Shown: positions 10,323 to 19,390 of the stretch, piece after piece
Layout: each line of letters starts with the position of its first letter
Position numbering within the stretch: the first letter of the stretch is position 1
Source: Halosaccharopolyspora lacisalsi
Lineage (GTDB): Bacteria; Actinomycetota; Actinomycetes; Mycobacteriales; Pseudonocardiaceae
DNA length: 64,000 bases
Reading direction: 5' to 3'
NCBI RefSeq assembly: GCF_014137975.1
Contig: NZ_JACGWZ010000002.1
Span: 496,001 to 560,000, forward strand
Notes under the pieces: generated by a model
Seen by the model: only the letters and a program-made list of their open reading frames with translations
What the model was told of the DNA's origin: nothing
Database searches by the model: none
Made by a program: the position numbers and the translations under genes

Positions 10323-11198
10323 TCAGCCGACCGCTGCCTCGAAGAAGGCGTCGCGGGTTCCGGAGCTGGTGTGCTGGGCCCAGAGGGCGTGCAGGGGCGC
10401 GAGGGCGGGCGGTTCCAGGTCGAGCACGTGGGCCTGGCCGTCGGCGGCGGGACCTGCGGGTGCGGTGACGAAGGCGACGCGGTCGGTGCCGAGCACGGCG
10501 GTCACCGGTGGGGTTCCCTGCAGCGGGCTGCGCTCGGTGTCCGGTTCGAACCCCGCCCGGCGGCAGTGGTCGATGAGCAGGTCGGTGTAGCCGGAGCGGC
10601 CGGGATGCCCCCACACCACGAAGCGTTCCCCGGCCAGCTCGGCCAGGTCCACCGAGTCCCGCCGCGCGAGGTGCTGGTCGATGTCCACGGCGATGCGCAA
10701 TCGGTGGTGACCCACGATGATCCGGGCCAGCCCCCGTGGCGGGGTCATGGCTCGGCACAGGCCGACGTCGAGGTCTCCGCCCAGGAGTTCGGCGGTGAGC
10801 TCGTCGGGATAGCGCTGGTTGGCGTGGGCGGCCACCTCGGGGTGGGAGGTGCGCACCGGGCGCAGCAGCGTGGTGATCTCCTCACTGGTGACCGCCGGTG
10901 TGTGCCCGATACGCAGGGTCTCGGTCTCACCGCGGCCGATGCGGCGGGCACGCTGCACGGCGGAGTGAGCCAGCCCGTGCAGCGTGCGGGCGTCGTCGAT
11001 CAGCGCCTGCCCGGCGGGAGAGACCGTCACCACTCCCCCGGCGCGGTCCAGCAGCGTCACCCCGACCTCCCGTTCCAGCACGCGGATGGAGGTGGACAGG
11101 GCTTGCTGGGACAGGTGCAGCCGAGCCGCGGCGCGGGTGAAGGTGCCGTCCTCGGCCACGGCGAGGAGGTGTTCCAGCTTGCGCAGATCCAGCCCCAT
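10323..11198 (-). CDS. LysR family transcriptional regulator
   Basis: This regulator has 291 residues, the usual LysR length. The N-terminal winged helix is clear: MGLDLRKLEHLLAVAEDGTF, then FTRAAARLHLSQQALSTSIR as the helix-turn-helix. A type-2 periplasmic-binding-like effector domain follows, with LRIGHTPAVTSEEI at its start. It starts three bases after the stop of the LtrA gene, so the two are almost certainly co-transcribed. LysR proteins commonly act on adjacent genes, making ltrA and the SDR gene candidate targets. The ligand is unknown. Confidence 0.9.
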   Translation of the reverse strand: MGLDLRKLEHLLAVAEDGTFTRAAARLHLSQQALSTSIRVLEREVGVTLLDRAGGVVTVSPAGQALIDDARTLHGLAHSAVQRARRIGRGETETLRIGHTPAVTSEEITTLLRPVRTSHPEVAAHANQRYPDELTAELLGGDLDVGLCRAMTPPRGLARIIVGHHRLRIAVDIDQHLARRDSVDLAELAGERFVVWGHPGRSGYTDLLIDHCRRAGFEPDTERSPLQGTPPVTAVLGTDRVAFVTAPAGPAADGQAHVLDLEPPALAPLHALWAQHTSSGTRDAFFEAAVG

Positions 11199-11201
11199 GC
11201 G

Positions 11202-12392
11202 TCACACCCGGTGTGCTGTGGTGGCGCGGATCTGGGTGACCACGGCCAGCGTGCCCATGACGGCGACGGTGGCGATCCCGATGGCCAGCGACGGCAGGAC
11301 GGTGCCGAGGATCAGGCCGACGGCGCCGACGACGACCAGTGCTGCCGCGGCGAGGTAACGGGCGCGGGCGACCGTGCCGGTCCGCGAGCGCAGGAACAGG
11401 ATGTTGCCTGCCAGGTAGATCAGCGGCCCGCCCATGGTGGTCAGCACCACCGCGGGGTCGGCCTCGGCGTGGGTGATGCGCAACTCGATGGACACGGCCA
11501 CGACGATCGCGCCGGCGACCATGAGCGCGTGGGCGTAGGCGAACGCCGAGCGCAACACCCCGGTATGCGCCTCGCCCTGACTCGCTTGGGTGTCGGGCCC
11601 GGCCAGGGCGAAGTAGGCCCACCACAGCACGAACAGCCCGGCGAAGCCGAGCAGTGCCGCCACGATCGCGCGCGCCGGGATCGGGTCGAGTTCAGACAGC
11701 GTGAATCCCATGATCAGGATGGACTCGCCGAGCGCGATGATGAACACTCCGCGGTTGCGTTCGGCGAGGTGTCCGGGGTCGGTGGGCCAGGTGTGCATCG
11801 GTGCCGAGCCCAGGCCGGGGAAACGGAACTGCAACCGTGGAGCCGCCACGTCCACGAACAGGGCGACGAGCCAGACGATCAGCCGCGGGCCGGGCGCGAG
11901 GAACGCCCCGACGATGAAGAGCACCCCCGCCGAAGCGCTCCAGGCCAGCAGGTTCGTGTAGTTCTTCGCGAGCACGTGCCCACGCATCGCCACCGCCATG
12001 AACGCCGGGCGTCCGACCTGGGCTGCCACATAGCAGGCCGCGAAAAGCAGGCCGTCGGCGTCGAAGGCGTGCGGCAACCCGAGCGACATGCCCAGCGCGG
12101 CGATCATCAACAGCCCGTTGAGCACCCGCACCAGCCCGCTGTGCGGATCCAGCCAGTTCATCGCCCACGCCGAGTAGTTCCAGGCCCACCACACGGCCCC
12201 GAACAGCACAGCCACCTGTGCCACTCCCAGCCAGCTGAGATGGGCCAGCAGCGTGTGCGACACCTGGACGATCGCGAAGACGTAGACCAGATCGAAAAAC
12301 AGTTCGATCGGGGCGACCTCCGACCGTCTGGCCCCCTCCGGCCGCAGCAGACGCGGCCGAGTTGGTTCCTGGGTATCGGGGTTCTCGCTCAC
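11202..12392 (-). CDS. Low temperature requirement protein A (LtrA) family membrane protein
   Basis: A multi-pass membrane protein of about 396 residues with roughly twelve hydrophobic segments. The conserved LtrA opening RSEVAPIELFFDLVYVFAI appears near residue 25, and ERNRGVFIIALGESILIMG, the family's most conserved string, in the middle. LtrA was named for a low-temperature growth defect in Listeria; its transport role remains unclear. I prefer the GTG at 12392, which has AAGGA seven bases upstream; a longer frame extends upstream without a ribosome site. It is followed immediately by lysR. Confidence 0.85.
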   Translation of the reverse strand: MSENPDTQEPTRPRLLRPEGARRSEVAPIELFFDLVYVFAIVQVSHTLLAHLSWLGVAQVAVLFGAVWWAWNYSAWAMNWLDPHSGLVRVLNGLLMIAALGMSLGLPHAFDADGLLFAACYVAAQVGRPAFMAVAMRGHVLAKNYTNLLAWSASAGVLFIVGAFLAPGPRLIVWLVALFVDVAAPRLQFRFPGLGSAPMHTWPTDPGHLAERNRGVFIIALGESILIMGFTLSELDPIPARAIVAALLGFAGLFVLWWAYFALAGPDTQASQGEAHTGVLRSAFAYAHALMVAGAIVVAVSIELRITHAEADPAVVLTTMGGPLIYLAGNILFLRSRTGTVARARYLAAAALVVVGAVGLILGTVLPSLAIGIATVAVMGTLAVVTQIRATTAHRV

Positions 12393-12523
12393 CGCGTCCT
12401 TCCCTGCTAGACGATGGGGGTTCGGCTGTCTCGCCACATCATTGTCGCCCACCCCGCGTGCCCGCGCGGTGCGGACGACCCCCTCGGTGCCGCCCGCACC
12501 GCGCGTTTCCCCTCTCCCCCGCG

Positions 12524-13279
12524 TCACCGGGTGGTGTAGCCGCCGTTGGGGAACAGGGTCTGGCCGGTGAACCACCAGCCGTCGGTGGCCAGGTGCCGGA
12601 TGATCGGGGCGATGTCCTCGACCTGGGTGAGCTGGTTGCCCAGGGCCTGCGACTGGTGGAACTGCACCCGTTCCGGGGTTTCCTGCGGGTAGAAGAACGG
12701 GGTGTTCATCGGTCCCGGTGCCACGGTGTTGACCGAGATCTTCCGGTCGGCGAACTCCTTGGCCGCCGCGCGGGTGAAGTGCTCCAGTGGTGACTTGCCG
12801 CCCGCGTAGGTGGAGTAGCCGTCGGTGAACGCCGCCAGCAGCGAGGTCCCCAGACTGATGATCTTGCCGTGGTCGTTGAGCCGGCGCCCGGCCTCCTGGA
12901 TGAAGAAGTACGCCGCCTTGGAGTTGATGGCGAACATCTGGTCGTACTCGTCCTCGGTGGTCTCCAGGATCGGCTTGCGCAGCACCATCCCGGTCGTGTT
13001 GACCGCGACGTCGATCCCGCCGAAGGTGTCCACCGCGGTGTCGAACAGCCGCCGCACCTCGCTGACCCGCGTCAAATCGCCCTGCACGGTGATCGCCTGC
13101 GAACCGGCCGCCTGCACCGCCTCGACGGTCTCTCGAGCGTCACCGGCCGAGGAATCGCTGTGGTAGTGCACCACGACGTTCGCGCCGTCCGCGGCGAACG
13201 TCCTCGACAGCAACCCGCCCAGGTTCTTCTCGCCTCCGGCGATGACCGCGACCTTGTCCCGCAACGTCTGCTCAGCCAT
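12524..13279 (-). CDS. SDR family oxidoreductase
   Basis: A short-chain dehydrogenase of 251 residues. The cofactor loop reads VAVIAGGEKNLGG instead of the usual TGxxxGxG but keeps the glycine framework. NTTG replaces the NNAG strand, and the catalytic set is present as S (LGTSLL) and YSTYAGGKS, giving the YxxxK pair. The ending WFTGQTLFPNGGYTTR is typical of the classical family. The substrate is unknown. It lies upstream of ltrA on the same strand with a 130-base gap. Confidence 0.88.
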   Translation of the reverse strand: MAEQTLRDKVAVIAGGEKNLGGLLSRTFAADGANVVVHYHSDSSAGDARETVEAVQAAGSQAITVQGDLTRVSEVRRLFDTAVDTFGGIDVAVNTTGMVLRKPILETTEDEYDQMFAINSKAAYFFIQEAGRRLNDHGKIISLGTSLLAAFTDGYSTYAGGKSPLEHFTRAAAKEFADRKISVNTVAPGPMNTPFFYPQETPERVQFHQSQALGNQLTQVEDIAPIIRHLATDGWWFTGQTLFPNGGYTTR

Positions 13280-13573
13280 GACACGCTCTCCTGAAACCCG
13301 ATATCGATACTGGTCAGCGACCTCCCCACGGTCGCACCAGCAACGTTATCCAGCATGCGTTCACGTTCGGAAACACAAACGAACTGTGCCCCCACAAAAG
13401 CACTGGATACCCCGGCTCACCAGCCACGAACCTGAGACGGGTGGGGCCGGAACACGTCGGAAACGGGCCGCGCTGACGTGGAACCGCACAGTTCGAAAGC
13501 CCGGGCACTATATGCACCACGACGTAGCGCGAGACAGGCCTCGACCAGGGCACGATGTGCCGAACTGAAGTTC
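13280..13573. other. Intergenic stretch between histidine kinase 3' end and SDR start
   Basis: This 294-base gap carries the likely SDR promoter near its left end, with an AT-rich palindrome GATATCGATA about 20 bases from the start codon. The rest includes short GC-rich strings but no convincing gene. A response regulator would normally sit here, directly downstream of the kinase, and none is present. Confidence 0.5.
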
Positions 13574-14830
13574 CTAGCCTTCTTCTGGCCGCAGTCGGAG
13601 TGACGCGACGACTTCGAAGCCTCCCCCGGACCTGGGGCCGGTGCGTAGCGAGCCGCCGTAGGCCGCGACTCGTTCCTGCATGCCGATCAGCCCGTGGCCC
13701 TGATGACGCGTGGTCGCGTGGTGTGGCTCGTCGGGGGATGCTGCAGCGCCTCGCCCGTCGTCGCAGAGGTGTATCCGCAGCGTGTTCTCGTCGTGGTGGA
13801 TTCGCAGGTGGACTTCGCTGACGCCCGGGCCCGCGTGTTCGAGGGTGTTCGTCAGTGCTTCCTGCACGATGCGATAGGCCGCCAGCCCCACTCCGGTGGG
13901 CGGCGTGTGGGGCGTTCCGTCGACGGTGAACTCGACGGGAAGTCCGGCTTGGCGCACCTGCTCGACCAGTTGGTCGAGTTGGTCGAGGCCTGGTTGCGGA
14001 GCGTGTTGCGCGTTCGGCTCGTCGCTGCGGAATATGCCGAGCATGCGACGCATTTCGGTCTGCGCGTAACGCCCGGTGGCCGCGATCGTGTCGACTGCCT
14101 GCCGGGCCTGGTCCGGGTTGGTCGTCATCGCGTATGTGGCGCCGTCGGCTTGCACGGTGATCACGCTGAGGCTGTGCGAGACGATGTCGTGCATCTCGCG
14201 CGCGATCCGGGCACGTTCCGTTGCCGCCGCGATGTGTGCCCGGTTGTCGCGCTCGCGTTCTGCCTGCGCGGCCCGTTCCCGCAGACTCGCCAGGTACGCC
14301 CGCCGGATGCGGACGCTGTTGCCCCAGATCCACGTGGAGCCGATGAGGATCGTGGACGGAATCAGTTCCATCGGCAGGCGCAGCCCACCCCCGGCCGACA
14401 CGAACCACCGAGCGTACACGAACACGGTGCCGAGCTCCAGAATGACGGCCGCGAACGCCGCGTTGGGCCAACGGCATCGGGAGGCGACATTGTAGAGCGC
14501 GGCGAGTAGCACGAGGGTGGCCGGCAGCAGTCCCATGTCGAGCAGCCACTGCGCGAACGCCGCCCCCGATGCGATCACGAATGCGGTCGTCGGGCGTTCG
14601 CGCCGGATGAGCACCGGGCCGCACTGTCCGCCGGCCACCAGCAGCGCCATCCACCAGGTCGGGGCATCGGGCGCGCTGGCCGCGCTCGCGGTGCTGAGGA
14701 TCAGCAGCGGCGCTGCGAGGGCCGTGTCGGCGAGCCGCGGGTGTCCACGTACCCAGGTGCCTACGGCGCTATACACGCCCGTCAGGCTACGTTTCGGCTG
14801 GAGGCGTGGCGTCCGGCTCCGGTCGGACAT
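13574..14830 (-). CDS. Sensor histidine kinase (NarL/HisKA_3 class), orphan
   Basis: A membrane sensor kinase of 418 residues. About five hydrophobic helices in residues 35-170 form the input region. A short coiled coil leads to the HisKA_3 dimerisation domain with ARIAREMHDIVSHSLSVI (phospho-acceptor His214). The HATPase_c domain has VQEALTNTLEHAG (N box) and GHGLIGMQERVAAYGG (G2 box). This class normally pairs with a NarL-type response regulator encoded directly downstream, but none is found there or anywhere else in the window. The signal is unknown. Confidence 0.88.
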   Translation of the reverse strand: MSDRSRTPRLQPKRSLTGVYSAVGTWVRGHPRLADTALAAPLLILSTASAASAPDAPTWWMALLVAGGQCGPVLIRRERPTTAFVIASGAAFAQWLLDMGLLPATLVLLAALYNVASRCRWPNAAFAAVILELGTVFVYARWFVSAGGGLRLPMELIPSTILIGSTWIWGNSVRIRRAYLASLRERAAQAERERDNRAHIAAATERARIAREMHDIVSHSLSVITVQADGATYAMTTNPDQARQAVDTIAATGRYAQTEMRRMLGIFRSDEPNAQHAPQPGLDQLDQLVEQVRQAGLPVEFTVDGTPHTPPTGVGLAAYRIVQEALTNTLEHAGPGVSEVHLRIHHDENTLRIHLCDDGRGAAASPDEPHHATTRHQGHGLIGMQERVAAYGGSLRTGPRSGGGFEVVASLRLRPEEG

Positions 14831-15069
14831 GCGGCTACTCCCCAGGTCGCACCCACACTGACCGCCAGCGGTGTGAACAGCTGATTCGGCATGCTCCTCA
14901 ACGCGAATCCCTCACCCAGCCACATCGATGTCAGCGCAGGTGGTGGCTGTGGCCGACCGGAACTTAGTCGGTGCTACCGGGACCCGTCAGTGGTGAAGGC
15001 GATGGTGTCGTCGAGGCCCGACCGGTAGCCGTCGCTGGTGTTCACGGTGAGGGCCGGCAAGGCTCCGCG

Positions 15070-15810
15070 TCAGAGCGGGGTGAGGACGCAGAACTCGTTG
15101 CCCTCCGGGTCGGCGAGGCACGTCCACGGGACGTCGCCCTGGCCGAGGTCGATGTCGGTGGCGCCGAGCGTCCGCAGCTGGGCCACCTCCGCCGTTTGAT
15201 CGTCACCGGGGTGAGGCCGGAGGTCGAGATGGACGCGGTTCTTCACCGTCTTCGCATCGGGTGTGCGGAGGAACTTCAGATACGGGCCGACGCCCTTGGC
15301 GGAGCGCAGCACCGCGTGATCGCCGGTGACCTCGTGCAGGGTCCAGTCCATCGCCTCCTCCCAGAACCGGGCCATGGTCCGCGGATCGGTGCAGTCGACC
15401 ACCACTGCGGCGATCGGCCCGGTGTCCCGGTAGATCGTCCGGGGCTCCAGCACGCAGAACTCGTTGCCCTCCGGGTCGGCCAGGACCGTCCACGGGACGT
15501 CGCCCTGACCCACGTCGGCGGACGTCGCGCCGAGGTCCTGGAGGCGTGCGACCAGGTCCGCGTGATGGGCCGCGGAGGTGGTGGCGAGGTCGACGTGCAC
15601 GCGGTTCTTCACCGTCTTGGGTTCCGGGACGGTAATGACGTCGACGCAGACGGCGACGGGGTCGGGGTAGACGGAACCCACGGGAGTGAGGTTGGTGACG
15701 ATGCCGGGTTCCTCGACGGAAGCATTCCAGCCGAGCGCTTCCGCCCAGAACTGGCCGAGCGCGGAGTCGTCCCGAGCGTTCATCGCAATCTGCACAAGCC
15801 GCGTCGCCAT
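15070..15810 (-). CDS. VOC superfamily protein with two glyoxalase-like domains
   Basis: The 246-residue protein is an internal duplication. Each half carries the same pattern: FWEEAMDW or FWAEALGW early, KNRVHLDL or KNRVHVDL in the centre, and LGQGDVPWTCLADPEGNEFC or its near copy at the end. This is the Glyoxalase_6-type vicinal oxygen chelate fold. The substrate is unknown; such proteins range from dioxygenases to antibiotic-binding resistance proteins. I chose the ATG at 15810 (MATRLVQ) because AGGATCA precedes it. Confidence 0.85.
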   Translation of the reverse strand: MATRLVQIAMNARDDSALGQFWAEALGWNASVEEPGIVTNLTPVGSVYPDPVAVCVDVITVPEPKTVKNRVHVDLATTSAAHHADLVARLQDLGATSADVGQGDVPWTVLADPEGNEFCVLEPRTIYRDTGPIAAVVVDCTDPRTMARFWEEAMDWTLHEVTGDHAVLRSAKGVGPYLKFLRTPDAKTVKNRVHLDLRPHPGDDQTAEVAQLRTLGATDIDLGQGDVPWTCLADPEGNEFCVLTPL

Positions 15811-16312
15811 GTCGCTGATCCTATACACGGGCGGATCAAGAAACCACCCGTATTCGCCTTCTGCAGGTGGGGGGCAAGGATCGGGAATCGGCCCGCTGCG
15901 AGCCGGTTGGCGGCCGAGGCGTGTCGGTGGCGCTGAGGGGTCGGGGGCTTGTCGAGGTTGGGCTGGATCCCCCGCACGGAGTCAGGTCGTGGCAGCGGGG
16001 CCGGGTGGCAGGTGGACGGTCATGATCAGGTGGCAGGTTTCGATACCCGCTCCGTGGTAGGCGTGTGGGGTGTCGGCGTCGGTCGAAAACGACCGGCGGG
16101 CCCCACCCCCGCGTCCCCGGTGGGGCCCGCTACTGGTCAGCGTCGCCCCGGGAGGCCTCAACGTTTGGTCTGTCACGGATCTTCCCCAGACCCCTGGGAG
16201 CAGTTCAGGATCTGGCGCCGAGCACGGTTTTCAGCTGGTGGTCGGTGTCGGCACACACCTGAGGGTCTTGCACGTCTACCACTCGGACCCGTGCCAGTGG
16301 CCGGAGCGTGGC
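15811..16312. other. Gene-free stretch with a terminator hairpin
   Basis: About 500 bases lie between the VOC start and the end of the 5-oxoproline operon. No frame shows a recognisable protein. The strong hairpin at 16096-16130 is the only structure I can support. A string near 16184 (TTCCCCAGACCC) resembles part of the transposon end at 34951-34992, but too weakly to call. Confidence 0.5.
16096..16130 (-). terminator. Rho-independent-like terminator of the 5-oxoproline operon
   Basis: GCGGGCCCCACC at 16096-16107 pairs perfectly with GGTGGGGCCCGC at 16119-16130 across an 11-base loop. Read on the minus strand, the hairpin is followed within five bases by GTTTTC. It lies about 180 bases beyond the last gene of the leftward operon, as expected for its terminator. 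Confidence 0.6.
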
Positions 16313-17110
16313 TCACGGCACGAGGAAGGCGCTGTCGTGGGTGTCGGTGACGGCCATGTGTCCGGGGGCGTGCGCGAGGGCGAACGGGGGCTTCGAACGC
16401 ATGACGGCTGCCTGCGGGGTAACGCCGCAGCCCCAGAACACCGGAACCTCGCCCGGCCGGATCTCGACCGCGTCGCCGAAATCGGGGCGATCCAGGTCGG
16501 TGATGCCGAGCTGTTCGGGCGAGCCGACGTGCAGCGGTGCGCCGTGCACGGCCGGGTAGCGCGCGGTCACGCGCACCGCCGTGGCCACGAGATCCGCCGG
16601 GATCGGACGCATCGACACGACCAGCGGCGCGTGCAGGGTACCGGCCGGACGACAGTTCCGACTCGTGCGATACATCGGAACGTTGCTGCCCTGTTCGAGG
16701 TGCCGGACGGGGACACCGGCCTGCAGCAGCGCGGTCTCGAAGGTGAAGCTGCATCCGATCAGAAAGCACACGAGGTCGTCCCGCCACAGATCGGTGACCT
16801 CGTCGCGTTCGGCGACGAACTCACCCTCGGAGTACACGCGGTAGGCGGGAAGGTCGGTGCGCAGGTCCCCGTCGAAGATCGACGTACGTGCCTCCCCGGG
16901 CTCGCTGACGTCCAGCACGGGGCAGGAGCGCGGGTTTCGTTGCGAGAACAGCAGGAAGTCGTAGGCGTACGCCCGAGGTAGGGCGATCAGATTCGCCTGG
17001 GTCCACCCGGCGCAGTACCCCGAGGTCGGCACGCGCAGCCCGGTCCGAAAGGCCTGCCGCGCCCGCGGTGGCGACATGTCGGCAGGGGAAGTCTTGGGGG
17101 GCTCGTTCAT
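16313..17110 (-). CDS. DUF1445 putative hydro-lyase / D-glutamate cyclase family (YcsI-like)
   Basis: This 265-residue protein belongs to the DUF1445 family, to which Bacillus YcsI and the D-glutamate cyclase domain of human DGLUCY belong. Visible family strings include [59 protein letters not shown] and [15 protein letters not shown]-glutamate cyclase interconverts D-glutamate and 5-oxo-D-proline, which suits its position: it overlaps the pxpC stop by four bases (ATGA) as the last gene of a 5-oxoprolinase operon. The exact reaction of bacterial members is still inferred. Confidence 0.85.
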   Translation of the reverse strand: MNEPPKTSPADMSPPRARQAFRTGLRVPTSGYCAGWTQANLIALPRAYAYDFLLFSQRNPRSCPVLDVSEPGEARTSIFDGDLRTDLPAYRVYSEGEFVAERDEVTDLWRDDLVCFLIGCSFTFETALLQAGVPVRHLEQGSNVPMYRTSRNCRPAGTLHAPLVVSMRPIPADLVATAVRVTARYPAVHGAPLHVGSPEQLGITDLDRPDFGDAVEIRPGEVPVFWGCGVTPQAAVMRSKPPFALAHAPGHMAVTDTHDSAFLVP

Positions 17111-17979
17111 CGTTTGCCTCCGAGGCGGAATCTGATGCGCTGACCCGGTCTGGACTGTGCGGCTTGGTCGACGTGGGTGGCTCGCACGACCGCGATGACC
17201 GGGTACCCGCCGGTGGAGGGGTGATCGGCGAGAAACAGCGTCGGCAGGCCGTTGGGAGGGACCTGCAGCGCCCCGGTCACCATGCCCTCGCTGGGTAGTT
17301 CGGCGGTGTCGCGGCGGGGAAGTTCCGGACCCGCCAGCCGCATGCCGACGCGATTGCTGTCGGCGGTGACCTCGTACGGCCTGCTGACCAGCGTGTCCAG
17401 CGCTTCCGGGGTGAACCAGTCGTGCCGAGGACCGGGCACGATGTCGAGGGTGACCTCATCGATGGCGGGTGGGGCCACGGGGGCGATGTCGACGTGCGGA
17501 TGCCCGTGCGGTGCGGGGCCGACCGGCAGAATCCGACCGGGGCCGAGCTGCTCGGGGCCGAGCCCGGCGAGTACGTCCGTGCTGCGCGACCCCAGGACCG
17601 GGTCCACGACGATTCCTCCGCGCACGGCGAGGTAGCTGCGCAGTCCACGCTCCGGCGTGCCGAGCCGGACTTCCGCGCCGCCGGGCACGCGCAGCGGCGC
17701 ATTCGGCGCCTCACCGCGCCCGTCGATCGTGACCGGACAGGGCGCGCCGGTCACCGCGATCACCAGGTCACCGTGCGCGCGTACGGTCAACCCACCGAGG
17801 GTGACCTCGACGGCAGCGGCGGACTCGTCGTTGCCGCACAGACGGTTGGCCAGCCGCAGTGAACCCCGGTCGGCCGCGCCGGAGGTTCCCACGCCGATCC
17901 CGGACAGCCCCGGCCGTCCGAGATCCTGCACCGTGGACAGCGGGCCCGTGGCAAGCACCTCCACAGTGGATCGGGTCAT
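17107..17979 (-). CDS. pxpC: 5-oxoprolinase subunit C (biotin-dependent carboxyltransferase fold, KipA)
   Basis: The 290-residue protein opens [20 protein letters not shown] and contains [19 protein letters not shown], both diagnostic of PxpC/KipA. The ending [20 protein letters not shown] is also conserved. With PxpA and PxpB it forms the bacterial ATP-dependent 5-oxoprolinase that opens 5-oxo-L-proline to L-glutamate in the cytosol. In Bacillus, KipA also counters the kinase inhibitor KipI, but sporulation kinases of that kind are not expected here. It overlaps pxpB upstream (TGA within ATGA) and the DUF1445 gene downstream. Confidence 0.92.
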   Translation of the reverse strand: MTRSTVEVLATGPLSTVQDLGRPGLSGIGVGTSGAADRGSLRLANRLCGNDESAAAVEVTLGGLTVRAHGDLVIAVTGAPCPVTIDGRGEAPNAPLRVPGGAEVRLGTPERGLRSYLAVRGGIVVDPVLGSRSTDVLAGLGPEQLGPGRILPVGPAPHGHPHVDIAPVAPPAIDEVTLDIVPGPRHDWFTPEALDTLVSRPYEVTADSNRVGMRLAGPELPRRDTAELPSEGMVTGALQVPPNGLPTLFLADHPSTGGYPVIAVVRATHVDQAAQSRPGQRIRFRLGGKR

Positions 17980-18596
17980 GCGGTGGCCTCCTCGAAGCGA
18001 ACCCGTACCCCGGGACGCAGCAGCGCGGGCGGATCACGGTCGACGCGCCAAATTTCCAGGTCCGTGCGGCCGATGAGCTGCCAGCCACCCGGTGACGTGC
18101 GCGGATAGATGCCGGAGAACTCCCCGGCGAGTCCGACCGCACCGACTGGTACCCGGGTGCGTGGCTCGGCCCGGCGTGGAACCACGAGTCGGGAGTCGCC
18201 GCCGCTGAGGTAGCCGAAGCCGGGTGCGAACCCACCGAAGGCCACCCGCCACTCGGTGCCGGTGTGCGCCTCGACCACCTCCCGCTCGGTCAGCCCCGTC
18301 AGTCGCGCGACCTCGGCGAGGTCCTCGCCGTCGTAGACGACCGGAACTCGCAGCAGCCCCCGTTCCTGCTGCCCGCCGTGCGAGGGCCGGGTGGCCTGCA
18401 CGGCGTCCTGAACTTCGGCGATGTCGGCCGTGTCCGGATCCACGCGCAACAACAGAGTGCGTGCGGCAGGCACCAGATCGACCACCCCAGGTGGCCGGTC
18501 GGCGTCCAGAGCGGCGTACAGCGCCAGCACCTCGTCGAGGTCCCGCAGTTCGACGAGCAGGCCGGAGTCGGCACACGGCAGCATTCGCATGGTCAC
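17976..18596 (-). CDS. pxpB: 5-oxoprolinase subunit B (KipI/allophanate hydrolase subunit 1 fold)
   Basis: A 206-residue subunit with the family strings [32 protein letters not shown] and [20 protein letters not shown], followed by [10 protein letters not shown], all characteristic of KipI/PxpB. The GTG at 18596 overlaps the pxpA stop as GTGA, which I take as the start; an internal ATG at 18590 is possible. It is translationally coupled to both neighbours and works in the PxpABC complex. Confidence 0.92.
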   Translation of the reverse strand: MTMRMLPCADSGLLVELRDLDEVLALYAALDADRPPGVVDLVPAARTLLLRVDPDTADIAEVQDAVQATRPSHGGQQERGLLRVPVVYDGEDLAEVARLTGLTEREVVEAHTGTEWRVAFGGFAPGFGYLSGGDSRLVVPRRAEPRTRVPVGAVGLAGEFSGIYPRTSPGGWQLIGRTDLEIWRVDRDPPALLRPGVRVRFEEATA

Positions 18597-19357
18597 GTGT
18601 CTCCGGTGAACGGGACCAGCAGCGCACCCTCGTCGATCAGCCTGTTGCGCACCGCCTGAGCCACGGCGGCGGCGTCCGGGGTGTCACCGTGCACGCAGAT
18701 CGAGTCCGCCTCCACCCGAATCCGCGACCCGTCAACGGCCTCGATCGGTTCCCCACGCACCATTCGCACGCACCGCTGGGCGATGTACTCGGGATCGTGC
18801 AGCACTGAACCGAGTTCTCGCCGCGAGACCAGCGTGGCCTCCGGTGTATAGGCGCGGTCGGCGAAGGCCTCCCGGCACACCCGCAGCCCGGCGTTCTCGG
18901 CCATCCGCAGCCACTCGGATCCGGGCAGGCCCAGCGCGACCAGGCCGGAGTCGTACCGGACCACGGCGTCGACGACCGCCGCGGCCTGTTCGGAGTGGTG
19001 CACGATCGCGTTGTACAGCGCCCCGTGCGGTTTGACGTAGCGCACCTCGCTGCCCGCCACGCGGGCGAACCCCGCCAGAGCTCCGATCTGGTAAAGCACG
19101 TCGTCGGTGAGTTCGGCCGGCGCCACGTCGATGAACCGCCGCCCGAAGCCGGCCAGGTCCCGGTAGCCGACCTGCGCGCCGATCGCCACGCCCAGCGTCG
19201 CGGCTCGTTCGCAGGCTCGCCGGATCGCTCCCGGGTCTCCCGCGTGGAAACCGCAGGCTACGTTTGCGCTGGTCACGACGGTCAGCAGCGTCGCGTCGTC
19301 GCCCAGTTCCCAGCGGCCGAAGCTTTCGGCCAGATCCGCGTTGAGATCCGTGCGCAT
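18593..19357 (-). CDS. pxpA: 5-oxoprolinase subunit A (LamB/YcsF family)
   Basis: This 254-residue protein begins [16 protein letters not shown], the family's DLNxDxxE signature. It carries [25 protein letters not shown] and [13 protein letters not shown], with conserved acidic and histidine positions of the YcsF fold. It is the hydrolase subunit of the ATP-dependent 5-oxoprolinase. It lies 33 bases after the NRAMP-like gene and overlaps pxpB by GTGA, forming one leftward operon. Confidence 0.94.
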   Translation of the reverse strand: MRTDLNADLAESFGRWELGDDATLLTVVTSANVACGFHAGDPGAIRRACERAATLGVAIGAQVGYRDLAGFGRRFIDVAPAELTDDVLYQIGALAGFARVAGSEVRYVKPHGALYNAIVHHSEQAAAVVDAVVRYDSGLVALGLPGSEWLRMAENAGLRVCREAFADRAYTPEATLVSRRELGSVLHDPEYIAQRCVRMVRGEPIEAVDGSRIRVEADSICVHGDTPDAAAVAQAVRNRLIDEGALLVPFTGDT

Positions 19358-19390
19358 CGTGTTACCGCCTTCCCGGTCCCTCGGGTCGAG

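Noticed and set aside
16184-16210. A string resembling the transposon end at 34951-34992
   Set aside because: Similarity is limited to about a dozen scattered bases with no TAAG inner end; not enough to call a relic.
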